From the NCBI GenBank assembly GCA_015698045.1, contig BLAL01000238.1:206279-270278 (forward strand): DNA of 64,000 bases, given 5' to 3'. This document shows, piece after piece, positions 10,505 through 21,996 of the stretch (position 1 is its first letter; each line of letters begins with the position of its first letter). Position numbers and translations under genes: made by a program. A model generated the notes under the pieces. It was not told where the DNA came from, did no database searches, and saw only the letters and a list, made by a program, of their open reading frames with translations. The stretch is from Rhizophagus clarus (taxonomy: Eukaryota; Glomeromycota; Glomeromycetes; Glomerales; Glomeraceae).

Positions 10505-11062
10505 ATGTTCTATTCTGACTATAAACATATTATTGATAGACTACCCAAAAGTCTTGTCAAGAGAGCGTGTGAGAGACTTCTACACCACTCCAAAGATCCT
10601 GTCCCATTAGAAGCTATTTCTGAGAAGTCTGAACGAATTGAAGGATATTTGAGGCATACATTAGAGGTTTATGAGAATTCATTAAATAGGAAACGCAGAA
10701 ATATGGCTCAGAAAAAAGTATTGCATCCCCGAAGCTGGCCAGAATGTAATGTTTCCCCAGCATTACCAGCTTTATACGTTGTAGATAGCGGAGTCCAAAC
10801 GGACAATAGTGCCTGTAATCATGAAGAGGAGAATAATCGTCGGGTGGTGAATGAGCTTAAAGTACTATCCCAGCACCTGCTCGATTATAGACAAACTTTT
10901 GAGAAATTTATGCTAGATATAGAAAATGAATATAAGGAGCGGAATAATGCGAATAAGAAATTGCGAGGCGAAATTTGGGACCTAAAGTTGCAGGTGCAGG
11001 AGGCAGAAAAAGAGCTGGCATCTATGAAGTCGGATTCTATTCATTCAGCTTCAAAATTTTAA
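10505..11062 (+). CDS. coiled-coil protein, 185 aa
   Basis: The ATG is at 10505. Residues 110-175 form a strong coiled coil ([19 protein letters not shown]). The N-terminal half is basic. The 3' end overlaps the 3' end of the packaging-ATPase gene on the other strand by 12 nt, which is typical of tightly packed element genes. Function is not recognised. A structural or scaffold role in the Polinton-like element is only a guess. Confidence 0.5.
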   Translation: MFYSDYKHIIDRLPKSLVKRACERLLHHSKDPVPLEAISEKSERIEGYLRHTLEVYENSLNRKRRNMAQKKVLHPRSWPECNVSPALPALYVVDSGVQTDNSACNHEEENNRRVVNELKVLSQHLLDYRQTFEKFMLDIENEYKERNNANKKLRGEIWDLKLQVQEAEKELASMKSDSIHSASKF

Positions 11063-11788
11063 TGGCGCATCCCAACCCAGTCTAATCGCTAATGGATCGT
11101 CTACTGGTTTAGTGAAATCGAAGACCACAAAATTTCGATCTCGCAGGTGCTTGTCAATAATCTTGGATGCTTTTTTGGGGTTATCTGTGTATTGATGCAC
11201 AATACGGCTAATATCGTCCCGACTACCACTCCCTCGACATAGGGCTAAATGCGTAATATTTTCACAGATTATTTTAGGAGTTTGCGTATACTTCTGACTC
11301 ACATATATACTCGATATTTCTTGATGTCGTCCGCTAATGAAATATGGGACAATCTGATCCTGAATCTTTTTTGATTCAGCGCAAAGGTCTTCAAATACAA
11401 CAACTGTATTTCTATCTGAGGAAAACTTAGTTACATCTGGAATAGCGTTCGCCTTTAATGCCTGAAATGTAACATTCTCCCGAGTCGCTTCTGGAGCATT
11501 TGCAAATATCTTATAACAGTTTTTGACCAATGCCCATTTCGGTTCATGAATATGCTTTCTGATAAGGACCAGATCATCATTCTTAACATATCTTTCTCCT
11601 TTTCTTTTCTTATGTAATCGCTGGATTTTATTACCAAGAAAAAGATTAAGGATCATATTGGTCTTTCCACTATCAGATCCACCGCAGATTAATAGACGAA
11701 AAGGAAATGCAGGACTTGCAGGGTGATTGATGTTCTTCATACTTTTAATCTCATCGAGATGATAAATATAATATTCCATTCTTCTCAT
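11051..11788 (-). CDS. A32/FtsK-like DNA-packaging ATPase of the Maverick/Polinton type, 245 aa
   Basis: The ORF is intact, with ATG at 11788. Walker A is [14 protein letters not shown] near residue 33. Walker B is [12 protein letters not shown] near residue 125, with the acidic residue directly after the hydrophobic strand. SRHQEI-like [15 protein letters not shown] follows, which is the expected place for the sensor/arginine region. Length (about 245 aa) fits the packaging ATPases of Polintons and related viruses (poxvirus A32 family), which pump DNA into capsids. It lies on the same strand as, and 66 bp beyond, the end of the integrase gene. It is the only clearly unbroken core gene of the block. 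Confidence 0.75.
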   Translation of the reverse strand: MRRMEYYIYHLDEIKSMKNINHPASPAFPFRLLICGGSDSGKTNMILNLFLGNKIQRLHKKRKGERYVKNDDLVLIRKHIHEPKWALVKNCYKIFANAPEATRENVTFQALKANAIPDVTKFSSDRNTVVVFEDLCAESKKIQDQIVPYFISGRHQEISSIYVSQKYTQTPKIICENITHLALCRGSGSRDDISRIVHQYTDNPKKASKIIDKHLRDRNFVVFDFTKPVDDPLAIRLGWDAPLKF

Positions 11789-11854
11789 TTTGATAGGCCA
11801 CTGAATTACTATATACTATAAAATGTCTGAACATTATTTCCCAAATCATGCGAC

Positions 11855-13510
11855 TTATTGCTTTGATAAGAATCCTTTCTCAATGAGAGTATGCTTAATG
11901 AAAAGGAAAAGGTCACATGTATAGGGAACTTCAATGAGACATATTTTTTGTTTCTTGCATATGTCCCGCTTCTTCTGATCGTGCTGACTTTGGGTTTTTA
12001 GACTTTCACTTCTCTGATGATAGAAACTATTGTGATGATAGTGTTGGGGACCCTGGTATTCGAAAGCAAGACGCAACTCTTTGTTATATCCATCGAGATG
12101 CATTCCATTTAAGAATGATGGTCTGCAGGATGGAAATTTCTTCCCTAACAGATCCTCAAAAATATATCTGCATTGGCGTTCACTGCTTGAATGATGACAT
12201 AAAGGGCACCACTCGAATTTTTTTATGATATATTTCAACGGATACTCCCATTGATGCACTCCATTTTCACAAGACCAAAGATATATGTTATGACCATTTA
12301 TTCGTCCAGTCGTTCCTATACATCGGCCACCTCGCTTTCTGGCATATTGGTAGGCTTGATCTAACTCGCTATTAGTAACAGAACCATATGCGATATGTAC
12401 GGATAATATGCTTCGAGGTGGACGACCAACCCTTTCTGGATCAGCTATTAACATGAGCTCCTCTCTTACAAATCCTCGCTTTGGAACAAATCCATCATCA
12501 TCACTCCCGAGATAATATAAAACTGGTTCATTCTTTATGATAACCACTTTTCGGATTTTATGAAGACTTGGACTAAAGGTGGGATCAGTTGCTCGCTTTT
12601 GATTCTCTATACCCCCTTCCCATTCCGCATTGGTAAGTAAGTAACGGACAGTATCACCTTTCTTTAACGTTATTTCATCTTTTCCAACTGGGCGCTTATA
12701 TTTTGTAGATGGTCTAGATTTGACTCGTTCTAAAGCAATTGCTTTCACAGGTTCAAGTCCCCATTTTTCTGATCCCAGTTCTCGAATAAGGCACGTGGGA
12801 TAGTTATTTAGATAATTAATAACTACTGGTAGAAATCTAACCCATGCTCTTATTAGTTTAGGATCGGAAGATATTGATTCAATAGTATACTGGATCTTGT
12901 ATAGAATCTTCGAGAGTGTTTGATTGAAACGCTCCACAAATGCAAGACCTTGATGGGAATATGGACTGACCACTCGAATTGTGACATTATGCTCTTGCAA
13001 TAATCTGGAGGTTTCACCCATAAATTCACGATCTCCATCACATTGTAGAAGCTTTGGTCAGGTCAATGGATTATTTTGAGCACCATATACCCTCCTAAAT
13101 GCTCTAGCAACTTCTGAACTATTTTTAGATGTAAGCGGAACAGAAGCTTTATATCGGGAAGCGCAGTCTATAATGTTAAGTACTGCTTTATATTTTTTAC
13201 CTATAAAGTAATCATGAGTGAGAAATAGTATATCGCACTGGTGTACACAGTTGGGGCGTGTTATCCGCCCATAGCTGACTCTAGGGATGTATTTTGGAAA
13301 GGTTTTATTAGTCTGGTATGACTCTTGATTTTCTAAAAAATCTTTGCATTCACTTAGGCAGAATCGGTGCCCCTCTTTTTTACATGCATCTCTCAAAGAT
13401 TTAGGGTTGGAATGATAGCCAGTTGGGTGATAATATATTTCACGTAATATAATATTTCTTTCAATTCTCTGAGCCTCATCGGGATCTATCAAAATTTGAG
13501 TTTGGCTCAT
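11855..13510 (-). pseudogene. retroviral-type integrase fused to a zinc-ribbon/nuclease-like domain, broken by one TGA
   Basis: The ATG is at 13510. A TGA at 13058-13060 interrupts a frame that otherwise runs to 11855. The DDE core reads NCVHQCDIL, then [10 protein letters not shown], then [10 protein letters not shown], with about 35 residues between the last Asp and Glu. This is the rve integrase of Polintons and LTR elements. An SH3-like part ([22 protein letters not shown]) follows. The same ORF then continues about 180 residues into [54 protein letters not shown] and [10 protein letters not shown] read this as a zinc ribbon plus Vsr/restriction-like nuclease. The stop sits where TGG would give Trp. 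The gene lies back to back with the gag-like gene (13540). Confidence 0.7.
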
Positions 13511-13539
13511 TCAATTCTCTTTTATAATCACAAAAAAGA

Positions 13540-16500
13540 ATGGCATTTCGGAGGCCTCATCCAAGGCAGAGAAGAGCATGTGAAGAATATAAAGCTGAGC
13601 TGGAGGAGGAGAACTATCATCTCCATAGTGAATTGTAAATAGAAGTTGATAATAATCGCCAAAATGAAAGAAGGATCAGAGAGCTGGAGCGGGATTATTC
13701 CCGATGTGAGCAAGAAATTTACGATCTCAGTAGAGAAATAGAGCGTCTTGAGAATGCTTTAAAAGAAGAGATAAAAGAGCTAAAGTCTGAAATCTCCAGC
13801 CTAAAGAATCAGTTATATCAAGCAAGGAAGGATATACGAGATAGGGAAAAATATATCTCTTCTTTAGAAAAACAGATAGTAGAATCCGAAGAGCAGGTGG
13901 AGAAATTGAGATGTCAGATCAAGAACATCTCATCACGGAAAAATTCTCCAGAGCGAGGGAATTCTCCAGATTTATATAATTCAGATGAAAATATGGCCAC
14001 AATAATAGAGCTAGTGAATGCCATAGATGGATTTGTAAATAATGCAACAACAACTAGAGCAATCTTGGCGAATCAAGTTAAAAGGTCGACAAGTCAAATT
14101 CGCCAAAAATATGCTGATTTACAACGAGACTTGATAAATGAGCAACGGAGGCGATATGATGCAGAAGCTGAGCGGGATAATGAAATTATACGAAGGCAAA
14201 ATGCTGAAGGGGTAAAACAAACGGTTATTGCTGACCTTCATCAGTTGCGAACTAATGGCCGAAATCAGGTTAACAGATTGTTAGATAGGATGACAAGAAA
14301 GCAAACCCGTATAGGTACACTTGTATAAGAAAAATTTGCCTTACAATTATTATATCAGCGAAATGCTCATCACCTACAGCGAAGCAGAGGGGATGTGGCT
14401 TTATTAGAGTATAATCGGGACAGGCTCTATGAGCGATATGAGAAATGGAAAAATAAGACCCAAGCAGAACGCCAGAATAATTTAATTTTGCAGGGACAAA
14501 TATTCGCATTACAAAACAATCTTCCACATTTAGGGATGGCAGGATATGCACCAAAAAGATTCTCAGGTAGAGCGGATGAAGATATAGATGAATTCGTAAA
14601 AGACTACAGACTCTATCTTACTGCGGCCAACATTGCTACTGGTAATCCAGCTGGCAAACAGAGAGCTTTAGAGCTATTCTGGTCCTGCTTGACAGATGAG
14701 GCATCACGTTAGGCTGAAGATAAGCTTAAAGGTAAAAAATGGCGATTGAATCATGTAAGATGTGGGAATGCTTTAGCAAATATGGCCGCCGTAGTGGTCC
14801 TAAATAATGCTAACATAACGGCCGCCATGATTAATGCGCCTGATGGTACTCCACCACCAGGATTGCCGGCTGGAGCTACTGGCGCTACAGTTATCCCGGC
14901 ACATAATGTTCATACGGATGAGGATTGGTCTCTTGCTGGGGGGTGTCCTGTAGACGCTGGTACAGCAACTAATGCACCGAATGGAGTTTTAAATAATAAT
15001 AACCATATAGTTTTTCCTGATATCAATATTAGTCAGGTCATCTATTGGTTTAAAAGGAATTATCCTACAGTTGTTCAAGAGCAACAGGAGTTAATCTTTG
15101 GTACCCTGACTCAAGGATCTGATTCAGTTAGAAATTACTATAGAAAGATAAATAAATATGCTAGCTGGGCTCAAATATCTGATCGTGAAAAAAGAATACA
15201 ATTTATACGTGATTTGTCTCCTGAAAACAAGTTGAAAATGAAGCGACTGGGTTTAAACAGACCTTTAAATGATGAATTGATTGAAACATTGGAAGAGATT
15301 GAAACGAAAAGAAATAATTTGCTTTTGGGTGAAGATATTTATAACCAGCCAGTTTCTAAAACAAAGCTAAAAGTACCTTCCCATCAGAGTATCACTACAG
15401 AAGATGTTGATAGGATTGTAAATAGTAGGATCCAGGCGTTACAACAATCGGCGCTAAATCAATCACCGTTATCTTCTAGTCAGGAAAATATCACTAAGGC
15501 TGATTTACAGGCCTTAGCTAAATCCTTTCAAGAGACTTTGACTCGAGCATCTAAAACTCTGAATAATAGTAAAAAATCAGTCAATAAGAAAGCAGAAGAA
15601 CGTGCTGTTATACGTTTTTTGAAAGATATAGCAAGAGGAGCCAATGATGATTATTATTATGATTCTGGGGATGATCCTGTGGATGATATTACTGATAGTA
15701 TGGCCGGCATGACACTAAATAGTGCCAAAATAAATGCTATCAAATCTGTGGTTAGAAGTGCTTTTAAGAAATGTACTAAGTGCGGTAGATTTGGACACAC
15801 TTCCTGTAAGTGCCCTCGAAAGAAGAAAAAGAAAAGCAAGAAGTCGAAGAAAGGTAAGGTCAATCTCGCTATAGAACCAGATTCAGATTCTTCTTCAGAT
15901 GATATCTCATCTAGCGATAGTTCCGATTCTGATACAAGTTCTTCTGATTCTTCCGATTCTGATGGCGTTCTTGATGTCCATATATCTAAGTCAAAAAAAA
16001 AAGTAAAGAAGGAGAGTGAATCCGAGAAATTATCCTCTAAAGAGATCTCTAGTGCCAAGCTGAGAGAAATACCACTAGAGGAGATTATTCGTAAAGTCCT
16101 TCATAATGAGCTTAAACTAATTTTCCCCCCACATTTTTTCCAAGATTCCAGTCTCATTACATCCAAACAGATAGTGGCTCCTATGGAGCGTGCCTCCGGT
16201 CAAAATGACACATCAGCATCTTCCAATAATTTATTTTCGGATGAGTCTAGTCAAGAAGAGGAGTCTTTAAATGGTCCTATGAAGATCGATTTCGTCAAGA
16301 AGAAGGAGCCGAAAACGAGTGTTGCTACTGTAAAGTGCAAAATCAAACGCTTAAAGATTCCAGCCATGACTCTTGACTCTGGGGCGGAGTCTCCGATTAT
16401 AACAAAGAATATTGTTGTTCATGTTAACGCTAAAATAGATGAATCTGAAAAACATGACCTTAGCGGTGTCGCTACTGTCCCTATTGAATCTATTGGTATT

Positions 16501-16599
16501 GTCCAAAATTTACCAATTACTTTAACTTCGGGGCTTACTATTTACGAAGATTTTATAGTTGTAGATTATCATAAGCCAACCCTAATATTTTCTAACTAA
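13540..16599 (+). pseudogene. coiled-coil, gag-like, zinc-knuckle and aspartic-protease-like gene with three in-frame stops
   Basis: One frame runs from the ATG at 13540 to 16599, broken only by a TAA near 13636, a TAA at 14326-14328 and a TAG at 14710-14712. Domain order is: a long coiled coil, then RFSGRADEDIDEFVKDYRLY (capsid-like gag start), then a retrotransposon-gag-like segment (YWFKRNYPTVVQEQQEL and RNYYRKINKYASWA), then a CCHC knuckle CTKCGRFGHTSCKC with a poly-Lys tail, a Ser/Asp-rich acidic linker, and finally an aspartic-protease-like LDSGAESPIIT. No reverse transcriptase follows. The three stops are each one transition away from Gln or Trp codons. It starts only 29 bp from the divergent integrase gene, so it looks like a resident of the Polinton-like block rather than a complete LTR element. 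Confidence 0.65.
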
Positions 16600-16622
16600 C
16601 TCTTGAAGAAATATAAATGCGC

Positions 16623-16940
16623 AATGGATTAGGATACCAACGAGCTAAAGATTTCTCTGAACGGAAAAGATTATATTATTCCGGTCACTATGCATAAGGT
16701 CAAGAACAAGCTCGAGGTGAATTGTGTGAGGACTACTCCCAAATGTGATGATCTGCCAGCTCCAGACAAGATTTCTCAGGACTTGGGTGTGGATGAGACA
16801 TTAAAAAAAAAGTGAGCTATGAAAAGCTCGAAAAAATGTTATTTAGCGCTCTTAAGTCTAAAGAGGATCTTAACGAATTGTGTGAGAAATTATTAGTACG
16901 CTATGATAAACTAAATGGGAAATATCTTCTACACAGCTAG
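16623..16940 (+). pseudogene. short decayed gene related to the coiled-coil gene at 18649
   Basis: The ATG at 16623 follows a TATAAAT box, but the third codon is TAG. The frame is then open to a TGA at about 16813. One base shift within the A9 run at 16802-16811 reopens it as KLEKMLFSALKS, then ELCEKLLVRYDKL, to 16940. That segment resembles the start of the gene at 18649 (ELEKKLYTTLSSKAEI, LCEKLLAKN). I read it as a degraded paralogue. Confidence 0.45.
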
Positions 16941-18427
16941 ACGTCTATTCACCTCTGCTTTATTTTTTTCGTCTCTCTTAGCTTTTTTTTCATAAAATGC
17001 ATTCAGATCTTCTCTGCTAATATTTAAACCTTCAGAACCCTTTGGGCTTGTAGACGTTGGCTGATTCTGAGTAATAGATGGTTCAGAGATTCTAACGGAT
17101 TTGGACTTGGGTTTCTTTCCTCCGGTCTTTTTTACCTTACTCCCAGATAAAGATGGGTCCTCAATTGATTTCCAAAATCCGCAATATTGCGGGTTTTGGA
17201 AATCAATTGCGCTTAGTAATTCGCAAACCCGCAAATAATCCGCAAACCCGCAAATAACCCGCAAATAATTTATAGTACCGCAAATAACCCGCAAATAATT
17301 TATAGTACCGCAAATAACCCGCAAATAATTTATAGTACCGCAAATAACCCGCAAATAATTTATAGTACCGCAAATAACCCGCAAATAATTTATAGTACCG
17401 CAAATAACCCGCAAATAATTTATAGTACCGCAAATAATCCGCAAATAATTTATAGTACTGCAAATAACCCGCAAATCTGCAAACCCGCAAATAATCCGCA
17501 AATCCGTATAGTATCGCAAATAATCCGCAAATCTGCAAATAATTTACATTATCGCAAATTTGCGAATAAGTGGACAAAATTGTCCACTTTTAGTATATAA
17601 ATAAATTTGGTTATATTTAATTGCGAAGATTAAATTAACATGATTCATAAGTTTACAAAACAGACAAAATTGTCCACTTTTTAGTATATAAATAAATTTG
17701 GTTATATTTAATTGCGAAGAATAAATTAACATGATTCATAAGTTTACAAAATGGACAAAATTATCCACTTTTTAGTATATAAATAAATTTGGTTATATTT
17801 TATTGCGAAGATTAAATTAACATGATTCATGAGTTTACAAAATGGACAAAATTGTCCACTTTTTAGTATATAAATAAATTTGGTTATATTTAATTGCGAA
17901 GATTAAATTAACATGATTCATGAGTTTACAAAATGGACAAAATTGTCCACTTTTTAAAAAAAATGATCATGTGAAGATGATCTACAGTCAATCATAATTT
18001 TTGAGATTATTCAGATTATTTGTGGATTATTTGCGGATTTGCGGATTATTTGCGGATTTGCGGATTATTTGCGATTGCGGATTTGCGAATAATTATTCTT
18101 CAAAATCCGCAATGTTCCGCAATCTCGCAAATCGCAATTAATCCGCAATTAGGGTATTGCGGACACATCTTTACTCCCAGAAATAACATTGCATTCCACA
18201 GGATCTGCTTGCTGATATGAACCAGGTTCTTCTGACAGTGGTTTTATATCTTTAGGGTCTATTGGTGGGTGAGCTCCTCTCCAAATTTGATACACCCGCC
18301 GTGTTGATATTTTGTATTTGTTAGCCATGACTTCTGATGCCCGCTTCGTTGAATTTTTAGCTTTAATAATATCCTGGATATCTTCAGCAGATAGGGGGGT
18401 TGCATCTGAACGCAAATACTGAAGCAT
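16929..18427 (-). pseudogene. small HTH-like protein gene split by a hAT MITE
   Basis: The N-terminal part (ATG at 18427 to 18174) and the C-terminal part (17139 to 16929) fit together in frame (155 codons) once the element at 17148-18173 and one 8-bp duplication are ignored. The N-terminus contains a helix-turn-helix-like pattern (VMANKYKISTRRVYQIWRG), so DNA binding is plausible. The C-terminus is Lys/Ser-rich with NISREDLNAFYEKKAKRDE. The insertion falls in an Ile-Ser-Gly-Ser codon run. In its present state the gene cannot encode the full protein. Confidence 0.65.
17148..18173. mobile_element. non-autonomous hAT-type element, 1026 bp, perfect 8-bp TSD
   Basis: It begins TAAAGATGGGTCC and ends GGACACATCTTTA, imperfect inverted termini. 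It is flanked by identical CTCCCAGA at 17140-17147 and 18174-18181. Inside are two tandem arrays: 30-bp units built on CAAATAACCCGCAAATAATT (about 17221-17500) and four units of about 91 bp containing GACAAAATTGTCCAC (about 17575-17955). GCGGATTTGCGG-rich subterminal repeats flank these. The 8-bp duplication and TAARGATGG termini match the elements at 33974 and 41602. There is no transposase, so it must have been moved in trans. Confidence 0.85.
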
Positions 18428-18648
18428 TTTTTACAAATAGACAAAAAAAATCTTTTGAAAAATTACCGGTATATTTTCAATATTTTTTTGGTATTCGTTC
18501 AATTTCTGTTCGGTATTATCGATATATTTTCGGTAGATTCGGTGTATTCGGTGTATTCGATATATTCGGTCTAAAAAATTTGCCAAGTAAAAAATTTTCA
18601 ATCGCATGTTTTTTTTAATATATTAGCAACTAAGCCGAAAAAAAGGCT

Positions 18649-19898
18649 ATGACCAATGTGTATACCTTGAAAGATATTAATAATAAAGGTCATCAGCTTG
18701 GTAGTGCATATGAGCAAGAGCTCGAAAAAAAATTGTATACCACTCTTAGTTCTAAAGCCGAAATTAATGATCTTTGTGAAAAGTTGTTGGCTAAAAATTC
18801 AGAGTATTTGGAACGGGAGAAGGAGTTTCAGCAGACTTATGCTGATGTTGGAAATAAGATTAGCCAGTCAAATGCGTCTAGCGCTAAAGTTAGATCCCAA
18901 CTTATTTCTGAACAGAAGTCTCATTCTGAGAGTCAACGTGAGCTCGAAGCCAAATATTCTGCTGAAGTCAAATCGCTCAAATCACAGATTAAAACATTGA
19001 AGAGAGAGGGAACTTTGGCCCAGAAAGCTTCGTTTGCTGACAAAATCAAGATTATCTCTCTTGAAGTTAAGGTACGTGAATTGGAAGGTAAATTAGAGGA
19101 CTTGAAACCTGATCTGTTATTCCATAATTCGGTGGAGAGATAATAGAGGATCTGACCCAAACTGACCCCAAAGTGATCGATTCTCTCAGGCTTGAATTAG
19201 AACGGGTAAAGGAGGACCTTAATTCAAAAGAATATGAAATAGAATGTATGGAAAAAGGGAAAGAGTCGTCAGATAGTGTATACAAACGGGAAATAGATGA
19301 TTTGTTTTCAGCACGATTAAATTTAACGAAGGAAAATTCTCATCTTCGTGGGATAATCTCAAAAAAAGATAATGAAATAGCAGTTCTTTCTAATCTTCCA
19401 CTTCCGCCTGTGAATGATTCATCACAAAATCTACCAGGTTGGCTCAGTAACAATTTAAGACCCCTCGTCTATAAACTCAGTCTTGAAAATAAAGTTATGG
19501 AATTCGATAAAAGATTTGCCAGAGAAAATATATTAGAGGCTTTGCAAGAGTTATTACCTCAAGATGAGATGGTTTCGAAAAGTGGGGTCCCAATAGGCAC
19601 CATCAACCAGGTAGAATCCCTATCTAATCAATTCGTTCATAGCTGACCAACCAATTCTGAAAAGTATATTTCGAAGGAAGAGGGTGTGAAGCAATTAGGT
19701 GGCGCAGAAGCGGGCCCCTTGATGTCACCCATATTAATATATTCTATACTTACCCTAGTACTTATTGCGATTATATGGTTCATGGCTAGGAAATGGTGGA
19801 ATTCGTGGAAAAAAAGTGACCAATATTTCTCTCACGAAAAATACGAAGATAGGCTGGGTATAATACCTAATCATCTACTGTGTAAGTACTGGCGCTAG
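18649..19898 (+). pseudogene. coiled-coil protein with C-terminal membrane anchor, frameshifted and stopped
   Basis: The frame at 18649-19143 encodes a long coiled coil (RELEGKLEDL near its end). A second frame is open from about 19128 to 19644 and continues the coiled coil (LRLELERVKEDLNSKEYE). A TGA at 19644-19646 is followed in the same frame by a segment with one strong membrane helix (SPILIYSILTLVLIAIIWFM) and a basic KWWNSWKK border, ending at 19898. Read together this suggests one membrane-anchored coiled-coil protein damaged by one frameshift and one nonsense change. Two overlapping genes are the alternative. Its 3' end overlaps the convergent gene ending at 19875 by 24 nt. Confidence 0.45.
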
Positions 19899-20617
19899 TG
19901 GGACTTCTTCAAATCTTTTTTGAATGCGGGCTAATACTTTTTTTGATAAATCTCTTTCGGCTTGGCGCTCGGGCGGATTTATTAAGACTTTTTCTGCGTC
20001 GGCCACCATACATCCTAATAGCCATCCAATATGAATCCGGTCACCTCCCTTTAAGGTTGCTTGCCGAAACCCATCTGGCCTAACGCGAAACGCTGAAACT
20101 CATACATAGTGCCGAAATGCCGAAATGCCGAAATGCCGAAACTGCCGAAACTGCCGAAACTGTTTCGGCATTTCGGCATTTCGGTAGTTTCGGCAGTTTC
20201 GGCATTTTGACATAGTTTCGGCATAAGTAATACTAATATTTTAATAGAGTTTCGGCATATTTTCGTCATGTTAATAGTATCTGACAGATAAAAATTTATT
20301 TTTTAAAATTTAAATTATTTATTGTATTTATTATACGTAATCCAATGATAAAAACTAGCAATTAAATTCAAATTTATTACTAAAGAAATAAAATCCCAGT
20401 TAAAAAAGTTCACCATTTTATTTTTATTTTATTTAATTTTGATAAAAAAAAAAATATTGATACTTGTTCGCTACTATTTTAAAAAATAGTACCCAGGCTG
20501 TACGACGTGGACATCAGTATCAATTCACAGCCCAAAAAAAATGTGAGTCTCCAGCCGATATTTGGTACGGACTGGGCCTAGCTACTCACTATAAAATAAT
20601 ATAATAAAATTAATAAA

Positions 20618-21319
20618 TTATCTTCGGTGACGATACGTAGGTAGGTTTCTTGCCCTTCTACGATCGTGTCGCGTATCTAAAATAAATTGGTTAATTTAAG
20701 ATGTGAATAAACTTTAATTATAGAAATTTTATAATTACCTCGTCTTTCCCAAAATCTCGATCTAAATGTGCGATAATATCTTGCTCTGATACGCGACCAT
20801 CTTCTTCCAGGGACACCGCTACGATAAAGGCAAAAACTCTAAATATCAAAAAACGAAATAATATTTAATTAAATATTTTCAATTTTAAGCAAATATTTTT
20901 TTTTGCCATTATATTTTTCATATATGGTATTCCCTGAGAAGATTCCTCCATTTTTGGTGGCATCGTTGTGCCGTGAACCTCGAAGTTCTAAAATGACGAT
21001 TTAGTCTGATTCAAACGAACGAATTAGTTGGATTAAAGATAATAATTCTATTTTTAACATATTTTAACATATTAAATATTATACATATGAACCTTCTTGC
21101 GATTGACCTCCAGAATCTCGATCGATCTCTTCCGTATTCGTTATGAAATTCGTCATTTCTTCTTCTTCTTTCTTCCACCAAGTAATCAGTGTATTCATCG
21201 AACCATTGAATAGGACGAGAGTGGCGACGAGGCTGGCGATGGGGCTGGCGATGAGAGTGACGATGGGGCTGGCGATGAGAGTGACGATGGGACTGGCGAT
21301 GAGAGTGACGATTGGGCAT
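20618..21319 (-). CDS. Myb/SANT (trihelix)-like DNA-binding protein carried by the hAT element, 4 exons, 149 aa
   Basis: Exons 21319-21093, 20987-20924, 20838-20739 and 20676-20618 join in one frame of 150 codons including the stop. The N-terminus is a His/Arg/Gln repeat (PHRHSHRQPHRQ). The domain follows, across exons 1 and 2: WFDEYTDYLVEERRRRNDEF, FWRSIARRTSRFTAQRCHQK and WRNLLREYH. The spaced Trp residues and A-Q-C/K-W pattern are those of Myb/SANT-like domains. The tail is very Arg-rich and ends LPTYRHRR. Introns 1 and 3 are GT-AG. Intron 2 begins AT where GT is expected, so this copy may be mis-spliced. Such a protein could bind the TGCCGAAA subterminal repeats, by analogy with the Myb-like second protein of PIF/Harbinger elements. 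That role is inference. Confidence 0.6.
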
Positions 21320-21996
21320 ATTTACAAAATTAAGATGTGAGGAAAAACGCAAAAAGAATGAGATGAGTAAATCGTAAAATATCCTTTTATAAATAAAATT
21401 TGGACAATTCCTTTTTGTTCCCTTTCTTCAAAATACTGATTTATTAGTTTGCATCATTAAATTTAAATATCATCCTTAAAATAATAAATCTTTGTTTATT
21501 CTCTTTGTTCTTAAAAAAAATCATTTTTTTTAAAAAAAAATCGGAATATTTTGTACATCCCTTAAAAAAAAATAAAAAAATCAGTGCATAATACATACAA
21601 TGTGATTTGTATAAAAAAGTCATCTTGCATCGTTAAACAAATACCGATATAAAATTACTAATCATCATCCCTGTGTGATAAAATTTAATTGTTAACTTCT
21701 TTCTCTTTCTTTAGAGCACACATTGAACACGAATCAATACAAATTTAACAAAATTTGGCTAAAACGAGCGAAATTTTACCAGAATTATCAGCACAAATCG
21801 AACACAAATCAAACACAAATTGAACAAGATCGAAAGAGTTCGTTTGCATCACGTCGGTGTTGTTTAAATTTCGTCACACAAAAATTTTTTAATTTAAACT
21901 CTTAAATAAATCAATATAATTATAAACTTATTTACAAATTTACTTTATTAATAAAAGAATTATTGTTATAATGATTTCCTAAAAATAAAGAAAAAA

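Noticed and set aside
15657..16058. 133-aa antisense ORF
   Set aside because: Shadow of the Ser/Asp/Lys-rich part of the gag-like gene.
13540..16599. Complete LTR retrotransposon
   Set aside because: No reverse transcriptase/RNase H follows and no long terminal repeats were seen around it.
17203..17577. Repetitive ORFs (VICGTINYLR-type repeats) in the minus strand
   Set aside because: They translate the 30-bp tandem array of the MITE; only the part beyond 17139 belongs to a gene.
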